A DNA stretch of 64,000 nt. Source: Notamacropus eugenii. Lineage: Eukaryota > Chordata > Mammalia > Diprotodontia > Macropodidae. The stretch is from positions 25,549,403 through 25,613,402 of the forward strand of contig NC_092878.1 in NCBI RefSeq assembly GCF_028372415.1, given 5' to 3'. Made by a program: the position numbers and the translations under genes. The notes below the pieces were generated by a model. The model made no database searches. It saw only the letters and a program-made list of their open reading frames with translations, and had not been told where the DNA came from. Numbering within the stretch: position 1 is the first letter of the stretch; each line of letters opens with the position of its first letter. Of the stretch, positions 57,346-64,000 are shown in pieces.

Positions 57346-57879
57346 TGGCCAATAAAATCCTTATTGAGAAGCAATAGGAGTCAGAATATTAGGATTTTGT
57401 TTTCCTTAGGTCTTTGGACATTTTTAAACTTCCTTTTCTATTCATTCAACAAATATTTAACTAGTATCTTTTGTGTGTAAGTCATAGTTCTCCACCACAT
57501 AGTTCCCCATCAAATGAAGATTTTTTTTAAAGATCAAGTTAAAAAAATCACAAAGGTGAAAAAATAACAAAAAAAAAAATCACAGTAATATGGCATGTTG
57601 AATTTTTGTGTGTGATATACTGTAGTCTATTACCTTTAGCATAACTCTCTGTGTTCAATACTCCTCTACAATGGGTGCTAAATGTATATTGAATGTCTCT
57701 CATCAATAAGAATATAAAAAGACACTTGGAAGAGGTTACTTCCTTTTTAAGTAAAGAGGGTTTAAGTCATAAAATTCTTATTAATATAACTAAAGAATTA
57801 CCACAGTCCCAAAGCCCCAACACACAGGCCTGGAATCCACCCAGACCATAGCTCCTTCTCTATCTACGACTCCACTGTC
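57346..57879. other. Unassigned sequence
   Basis: AT-rich; no gene or repeat recognised. Confidence 0.4.
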
Positions 57880-58310
57880 TATGCAGTCTTCTCCCATTAG
57901 AAAGTATCTCCTAGAGAAGAGAGACTGTCTTGCTGACCTCAGTGCTTAGTATATGACAAGTGCTTAATAAATACTTTTATTTTTTTAATTAAATTTTATC
58001 TTTTCAATCAAAATTCTGCCTTTTCTCCTCCCACTGATCTCTCTCCCACACACACACACCATGAGAAAGAAAAGAAAAAAAATCACCTGTTACAAACGTG
58101 TACACTCAGACAAAGAAAATTCTTGCATTGTTTATGTCCAAAAATACGCTTTTCTCCATCTGTATTCTGAGTCCATGACCTCTGTTTCAGGAGGTGGGTG
58201 GAATGATGTGTTTTACCACGAGTCCTCTGGAATCATGGAATCATTGTTGATCATTGCTTTGATCAGAGTTGCTAACTTTAATCAATGCTTGAGCCTTTCT
58301 TTCCCTTGCT
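57880..58310. mobile_element. L2 tail (plus) and L1 3' region (minus)
   Basis: About 57880-57985 ends ACAAGTGCTTAATAAATACT (L2). About 57985-58310 resembles the reversed L1 3' UTR (CTGTATTCTGAGTCCATGAC, ACGAGTCCTCTGGAATCATG). The 127-codon frame at 58061-58444 runs through it and is not a gene. Confidence 0.55.
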
Positions 58311-58745
58311 ATCTTAGCGTTTACATTACCTCTGGTGACATGAAGAGCAAACCAACCCAGAAGTGTTTGAAGAGGGAGAAGCAAATCAAAGAATTTATAT
58401 TTAGATGCCTTCCACTCTTTTATGAGTCATTCCCTGGAAATTGATAGCAGTCATCCATAAACTCCACTGAGCCTGGCTCTTTCATCAGTTCCTAGTAAAC
58501 ATTGCTACATTTATCCTCCCAGTTACTTATTATATTTCTTTTTGTTTTTTCACAGTGTGGAATTAGATTTATCTTGAGTCTCCAGGATATAAATACTAGG
58601 AGAGGTTCACAATAAGATTAAATTAAAGCTAGCATTCTAGATACTTTGTAATGCCTCCTATTTAATTGACCAATCTCCAGAATATTAACAGGAAAGTAGT
58701 CTACAGAACCTGCAGTAAGCAGAAAAAAACCATTGATAGCTTGTC
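58311..58745. other. Unassigned sequence
   Basis: No gene or repeat recognised. Confidence 0.4.
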
Positions 58746-58749
58746 AACT

Positions 58750-59165
58750 AAGTTGTGCAGTAGATTGAGTCTGGGGCCTAGTCTTTGACTTTAGATACTT
58801 ACCAGTTGTATGATCTTGGGAAACTCACTTAATCATGGTCAGCCTCACTTTCCTAAACTGCAAAATGGGGGTGATAATAGCACTGCCCTCCCAGGGTTAT
58901 TGTGACAACCAAATGATCTAACATTTGTAAAGTACCTAGTGCATTTGTTGTTGTCTAGTCTGATTCTTTGTGACTCCTTTTGGGGGTTTTCTTGGCAGAG
59001 ACACAAGTGATTTGTCATTCCCTTCTCCAACTCATTTACAGATAAGGAAACTGAGGCAAACAGGATTAACTGAAGTGACTGAGGCCAAATTTGAGCCCAG
59101 GTCTTTCTGGCTCTGGGTCCAGCACTCTATCCACTGTGCCACATAATTGCATTCATAAAAGCTTG
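58750..59165. mobile_element. MIR (plus) with a tRNA-derived SINE (minus) near its end
   Basis: MIR at about 58750-58945 (GATCTTGGGAAACTCACTTA, AACTGCAAAATGGGGGTGAT, CCAGGGTTATTGTGACAACC). SINE at about 58946-59155 (TTTGTTGTTGTCTAGTCTGA tail, head CTATCCACTGTGCCAC). Confidence 0.75.
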
Positions 59166-59800
59166 TTTCTTTCCTTCTTTTCTTTCTTTCCTGCCCTGGA
59201 TCTTAGTACAGATTTAAATTCCAGCTTTAGTCTCATATATTCTGATCATTTGCCTTTAGTTCACATGTATTCTGGCTGTAGAAATCTACTGAGAACACAG
59301 CAGATTAGTTCTTGTAAAAGATCGATAGATGTTTGGGACAAATCCCCTTAGTACAGAGTCATTTACAATGCACACTAATGCTCAATGTGGTTTGATTCAT
59401 ATTTTCCTTCCACCAAGATGCGGCTCAGAAATCTCAGAGAGTTTTGGTTCTGATGTTGAGCTGTTGGTGTTGCAGGGGACATTTACACACTCCGGATCAG
59501 CAAGGGCTGAAAGTAGAGGACAAGCATCACCTCTCCTTGCCAGCTAATTCCAGATTTCAATTTGATCTGCAGTTGTCAATTAAACACACAAATAATTAGC
59601 CCGCTATTTTCTTTTCCCAGGAGTCTATTGTAAACCTTTATCTTTGAACTAAGAAATCAATGTACTCTACTGAACTGTGATTTTATTATCATACTAAGCG
59701 TGCTTAGGATTTGGTAAAGAGGCTTTCCAACAATACAGGATTAGTGGACTTATCTCCAGATTGGACTTTTAAGATTCCTCCAGTCAAACCTCATCTCATT
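59166..59800. other. Unassigned; candidate conserved non-coding segment
   Basis: No repeat recognised. About 59540-59640 is AT-rich with CAATTAAAC and AATAATTAGC homeodomain-type motifs. Frames at 59091-59547 are not convincing. Confidence 0.35.
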
Positions 59801-59806
59801 TTACAG

Positions 59807-60430
59807 ATTCAATTCATTTCAACATTTATTTCCAACCATACTTGCATGTAGTAGGCACTGAGCTGTCATTGAGATGTAAAGACAAAAACCAAGACTGTCT
59901 TTGCCCTCAAGGAGGTCACAATATCTTGGATAAAATAATATGTGCATAGTTAAGTAGATAAAAAGTAAATTTGGTAGAGCTATAGAAAGGCTTCATGTAG
60001 GAGGTGGTCTGTCAGCTGATCATTGAAAGGACCAGGAATTCCAAGAAGGAGAGCTTTCTAGATCTGATACCCAATCTACCATAAAAACACAGAGATTAGA
60101 TATTTAACGTCATGTATGGGGATTGATAGAAGTTGTTCCATTTGACCAAAATGCAGCAATTGTGAAGGGAAGTAATGGCAATTCTAGAAAGATAAGTTGA
60201 AGTCAGATTGTGAAGGGTTTTCAATACCAATCAGAAGAGTTGGTGTTTTATCCAAGAACCTGTTGTCTTAATCCAGTCAAGAGGTAACCTGGCCATGTGA
60301 CTGGAGAAGGAAATTGAAGCCAGGAAAGTGAAATGATCTGTGGGAGTTTGCACCAGGGAGTTAAAATCAGTATTCACATGTAGATCTTCTCATTCTAATT
60401 CCCACACTCTTTCCATTACATCACACAGTG
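59807..60430 (-). mobile_element. L2 3' end followed by a MIR-like piece
   Basis: Reverse L2 at about 59807-60260 (GCATGTAGTAGGCACTGAGC, TTTGCCCTCAAGGAGGTCAC, GAAGTCAGATTGTGAAGGGT), then a weak repeat to 60430 (ATCTTCTCATTCTAATTCCC). Confidence 0.65.
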
Positions 60431-61343
60431 TCCCTTTGTACACAGAAAGCTGGAACGGATATGGTAATTTCAGTTTTCTCCCTCTACCAATGGTATGGAG
60501 TGGAAACCCTACCAAGAGATAGTAATAGAAAGTACAAAAAATGATGTTTATTAGTGTTCTCTGGTTGTGTAGGTTTAAAAGAAATTGTGACTCGTTGTGA
60601 CTAAAGAACAGAGCTTTCGTCATTCAAATATTCTAAGTAAGAGTTACATTTGTATCTATTTGGTGATTGACATCACATTGTAGAATTGTGAATTGTTCAA
60701 GGGTCATATTATCATAGTAATCACTATTATACTGGCAAAACCAAGAAGTGCTACTTCATAGAAATATTTGGCTTTCAGCATGTTAAATAACACTAGCTTT
60801 TTACAGTTATATTCAGAGCAGTGACTATACCTGAGGTCTACAAGGTTTTTTTTTTATTAATAACTATATTTTAATATAATTGGCTTCCTTTGTGATCCTC
60901 TGTATTTTATTTTATGCATTTAAAAACAATATTTGGAAAAAGAGTCCACCTGTAAGTTCCACCAGAATGAAAAATGGTTCTATTACAAAAAAATTAAGAA
61001 AAGGTTAAGAATATCTAATATAAAGGAAGAGTGAAAGGTCCCTCCCACCCCTGCCCCACTTTCCTTTCCTTTGCCCAGTGCCCCATCCAATAAAGTCAAA
61101 TATGGAACAATTCTTGCCCACCTTTAGAGCATTTATTAGAAGAGTCTCTAAGTGTTGACTTTTGGATATTTTCTTTATAATTCTCTATGTTAAGAAATAC
61201 CACAAGAAAATTCTACTGTAATATTGGATAAATGATTATAGAAAATTATAACTCCACCAGTGACACCAGTCAATAAGTGAGAAAAAACAAAATAGAAGAA
61301 ACGCATACAACTTTTCTTAACTTTACAAATTGCTTTTTACATT
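60431..61343. other. Unassigned sequence
   Basis: AT-rich, no gene or repeat recognised. Confidence 0.4.
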
Positions 61344-62514
61344 TTTATTAAAATGTTAGTCTTTAAGTCATAGAAATTCACTCTGCATTGATCTGTCAGA
61401 AGCCATCGATCTGCTTCAGACATATCTAAGAAATATGCCCACCATGAACTGCCTCAGCAGAATTTATAATATACCTATTTTTTTTCAAAACAACACAGAA
61501 ATGTTCACATTTGACAAAATTATGTAAACTAGGCAAAACTTCCCACTTGATTTTTGTTTTAAATAAAAGTTACAATGACTTTGCATGTTTTTGAAGCCTA
61601 CACTGTAAGGAACACATTAAATACACTGGCAAGAAGCTATGATGTTAGGTCTGTCATGCAGAGGAAGTAGCAGTACAAACCTCGAGAGTGTATGTAACAG
61701 TCACTATTTGTGCTTTAGGTCAATCACACTATAGATGACACACAAATGAGGAGAGGTAACAAGTGGGTTATTTGCAATAAAAACATAGGTTTTTATCCCC
61801 CACGGTAAAGGACAATGGTTTTGCAAATGTAATACCTTGTAGCTTACACTCAAGATACATATGACAACACACTTTAAGAAAGGAAAGGTGGGAGGGTACC
61901 CAAGGATGGCCCGAGTCCCCTCCGAAGGGCAGAAAGGTTTCTCGAACCAAAAAAAGGAAAGGCAGAAGGACCCAATGCATTTAGAATCTAGGCACAGGGT
62001 GTGGAAGGAGGGAGATTTATTTGATACTCCTATGAGCATCAATGAGAGCAAACCACTTTCTTTACCCTCACAAGAACCTCGTGCCTTGGGTGGTAGGGCT
62101 TTAGTTACCTGAAATACCTCTTTCTTTTTTAAATATGGATTTGAACTTGTTGGTTCAAGTCAATAGAAGAGGTCCTATCCCTCTTCCAGGAACCACCTTG
62201 AGTCTTACACCAATAATTCATCTGAGAAGCAAACCTTAGAATTGTGTTTATTGGATATTTCAGCTTCTCATTCATTTCAGATTGATTTCCCGGAATATCA
62301 AGTTTACATAAAGTTGGGTAGAAATTGTCATATAATTTCAAGAGGAAATGTGTTCTATGCAAAACAAATTAAAAGATAACCCATTTATATCTCTTTAATG
62401 CACTTTTACTCCTACTGGTCTTCATTTGGCACCTACAGTGTCCTGGACACTTTTCTTCTCATTCTCTTGGTTCCTAGCTCTGGGTTTCTTTTATGTCCCT
62501 CTCAGTGACTGGTA

Positions 62515-62750
62515 GGGCAGTTAGGTAGACCAGTGGATAGAGTGCTAGGCCTGGAGTCAGGAAGACCTGAGTTCAAATCTGACCTCAGATACTTACTAGT
62601 TGTGTGTCCCTGGATAAGTCACTTAACCTTGTTTGCCTCAGTTTCCTCATCTGTAAAATGAGCTGGACAAAGAAATGGAAAACTACTCTATGCCAAAAAA
62701 ACCCCAATTGTGGTCATGAAGAATTGGACACAATTGAACATCAGACAAAT
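62515..62750 (+). mobile_element. Full-length tRNA-derived SINE with near target-site duplication
   Basis: GGGCAGTTAGGTAGACCAGT head, complete core and ATTGGACACAATTGAACATC tail. AGTGACTGGTA (62504-62514) and AGTTACTGATA (62751-62761) flank it, 9 of 11 bases equal. Confidence 0.85.
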
Positions 62751-62869
62751 AGTTACTGATAAAGACTAGACCTGTGATTAGTGTAGTAGAAGAAATTCTC
62801 AGTGAGGAAACTCCTCCTACTAAAGCAGGTTGGTAAGTTTTCTGCAACTTAGAGTTTTAGCAAGTGGCC

Positions 62870-62990
62870 AAGAGCACTGAAAGATTAAGTGATTTGCCCA
62901 AGAATTACTCAACTAATATGTGTCAATGGGAGGACTTGAACCCAGGTGCTCCTGGTTCTGAGACCAGATCTTTATTCCCACCCGCCTCTC
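62870..62990 (-). mobile_element. MIR-type fragment
   Basis: TTAAGTGATTTGCCCAAGAA, GACTTGAACCCAGGTGCTCC; reversed. Confidence 0.6.
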
Positions 62991-63705
62991 TCAGTCATGG
63001 ATTCTGTAATAAGATGTGGAGAGGGAAGAGGACACAGTATTTTGCAGCTACGTATATCCTCTCCAATATTTACTGCAACTTTGAGGATTGTTCTGTGAAG
63101 CTTAAGGGCTATGTGTTACTGGTTAACCTTTACAACCAGTGTGGTGGGTACTTTATTTTCCACATGTCTAAAACAGGGAGGGGATATCCCCTCCCTATAT
63201 CACAGTGTAAGTAACAAGAAATCATGGTAATATGTCAGTGAGGATAGTTTAACCTCCTAGGAAGAAAAGGAGCTGTATAAGCATTTGTTTAAAACAAGTC
63301 TTAACAGTTTAAGTGATATTTAGGGACACAAGACATTTGGTCCTGTCTTTATGACCTATTATTTGCAGTTATCTTGGGTTTCCTTCAGACAGCTGTTGTT
63401 CTATGCCAGCTGAGTGATATGGTTCCTAACCTCCCAGATGCATATGAGAGACAGGATGAAAAGTCCTAGGGGAACGCAAGGAGGGTCAGGAAGAACTCCT
63501 GTAGTTTCCACAAAGTAGAATGTGGACTTTACAATTAACATTTGTAAAATAGAGACACATATAAAAAATAATACTTGGACTTCAATTTCCCTTTCCCATC
63601 TCTGTGTTTGGCACACACACACCATAAGAGACTGCAGTGCCGATCCATGGGATCGCACAGTGTGGCCAACCTCACAAAGGCTGAGCCTCAGGGCTCCAGC
63701 CCTTA

Positions 63706-64000
63706 CTAAGAATCCACTTTTGGAAAGATGCTGACTTTATTGTTTCTGCTGATTTTCCTCTCCATCTTGCCTGGTTTAGTCAACTTGGTCTGGATCAGTT
63801 CCTCTGGAGTGTTTCCCAATGGAGGAAGCAACCGTTTCTTGCTGTTTCGGTTTTCTGAGAGCCACTGGGGAGGCAGCTCAAAGGGTCCAAAACCAAATTG
63901 TAGGGAATATTTTTCAGGGGCCACTTCAATCTCTGTAGGTATTGCCAGCACTCCATGACCTATAGAATCCACTGTACCAGGTGGTGCTGGCAGAGTGGCA
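63706..64000 (-). CDS. C-terminal coding exon of an unidentified gene (partial at the window edge)
   Basis: The minus strand is open from the window edge to a TAG at 63708-63706, giving 97 visible residues. The first part is proline-rich (ATLPAPPGTVDSIGHG). Then comes EIEVAPEKYSLQFGFG, PFELPPQWLSENRNSKKR, LLPPLGNTPEELIQTK and a basic tail LTKPGKMERKISRNN ending KVSIFPKVDS. No upstream stop or convincing acceptor is seen, so the exon continues outside the window. No signal peptide or membrane segment is visible in this part. The plus-strand frame 63728-63958, with a hydrophobic start (MLTLLFLLIF), is the antisense shadow. I do not recognise the family. An AATAAA follows about 550 bases downstream. 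Coding status rests on composition and an uninterrupted frame. Confidence 0.62.
   Translation of the reverse strand, partial: ATLPAPPGTVDSIGHGVLAIPTEIEVAPEKYSLQFGFGPFELPPQWLSENRNSKKRLLPPLGNTPEELIQTKLTKPGKMERKISRNNKVSIFPKVDS

Larger units (their letters stand above)
61344..63705 (-). other. Putative 3' UTR and downstream region of the right-edge gene
   Basis: Downstream of the stop at 63706 in the minus sense. The nearest AATAAA lies at 63157-63152, giving a UTR of about 560 bases. A distal AATAAA at 61349-61344 would give about 2.4 kb. Sequence from 61340 to 62400 is largely repeat-free, which fits a long UTR. A SINE (62515-62750) and a MIR piece (62870-62990) interrupt it. Which signal is used cannot be told. 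Confidence 0.4.

Noticed and set aside
58061-58444. 127-codon plus frame
   Set aside because: It runs through a reversed L1 3' region and then unassigned DNA, without coding character.
63728-63958. Plus-strand frame starting MLTLLFLLIF that looks like a signal peptide
   Set aside because: It is exactly antisense to the better-supported minus-strand coding exon and has no promoter or splice context.

Overview
The window looks like mammalian, almost certainly marsupial, nuclear DNA. No bacterial or phage gene organisation is present. The marsupial call rests on interspersed repeats I recognise by eye: tRNA-derived SINEs whose head reads GGGGCAGCTAGGTGG, RTE-clade LINEs with SINEs sharing their 3' tail, L1 copies whose ORF1 opens MPKKR, and very dense old L2, CR1/L3 and MIR copies. 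RTE-tailed SINEs of this type fit an Australian marsupial, but that is an inference. Repeat family names come from memory of consensus sequences, not from a search, and repeat boundaries are usually good to about 20-50 bases.

Gene content is sparse and lies at the two ends. On the minus strand, 1826-1958 is a convincing 133-base internal coding exon of a gene I cannot name, and 3677-3769 is a weaker candidate terminal exon. A CpG island at about 10500-11600 carries five CCAAT boxes, GC boxes, an RFX-type X-box and a TCTCGCGA element; its direction of transcription is not settled. At the right edge, 63706-64000 on the minus strand is the 3' end of another gene's open reading frame, followed by a plausible 3' UTR. 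The tens of kilobases between are intron or intergenic DNA. Of the many short ORFs across the window, those I recognise are LINE remnants; most of the rest look like chance.

Layout. 0.1-5.3 kb: L2 and CR1/L3 fragments around the left-hand exon(s). 5.8-10.1 kb: an internally deleted L1 with perfect target-site duplications, then a 1 kb RTE fragment. 10.3-12.3 kb: SINE, CpG island and a roughly 600-base polypurine tract. 12.3-23.9 kb: L1, L2, MIR, a 79-base mariner-like MITE, a long CR1/L3 copy and two RTE tails. 24-28.5 kb: largely unassigned sequence, then L2, MIR and SINE. 28.6-31.7 kb: an ORF1-only (HAL1-like) L1. 31.9-45.7 kb: L2 copies carrying nested SINEs, an hAT element and a Y-box protein retropseudogene. 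46-53.6 kb: AG-rich unassigned DNA and CR1/L3. 53.6-55.2 kb: a second internally deleted L1 with target-site duplications. 55.2-63.7 kb: SINE, L2 and MIR, then the putative 3' UTR.

The most interesting structural signals are three L1-derived elements that lack ORF2, two of them with intact ends and target-site duplications; the 3' tail shared by RTE LINEs and SINEs; and the CCAAT/X-box promoter. I found no convincing new multi-gene system.
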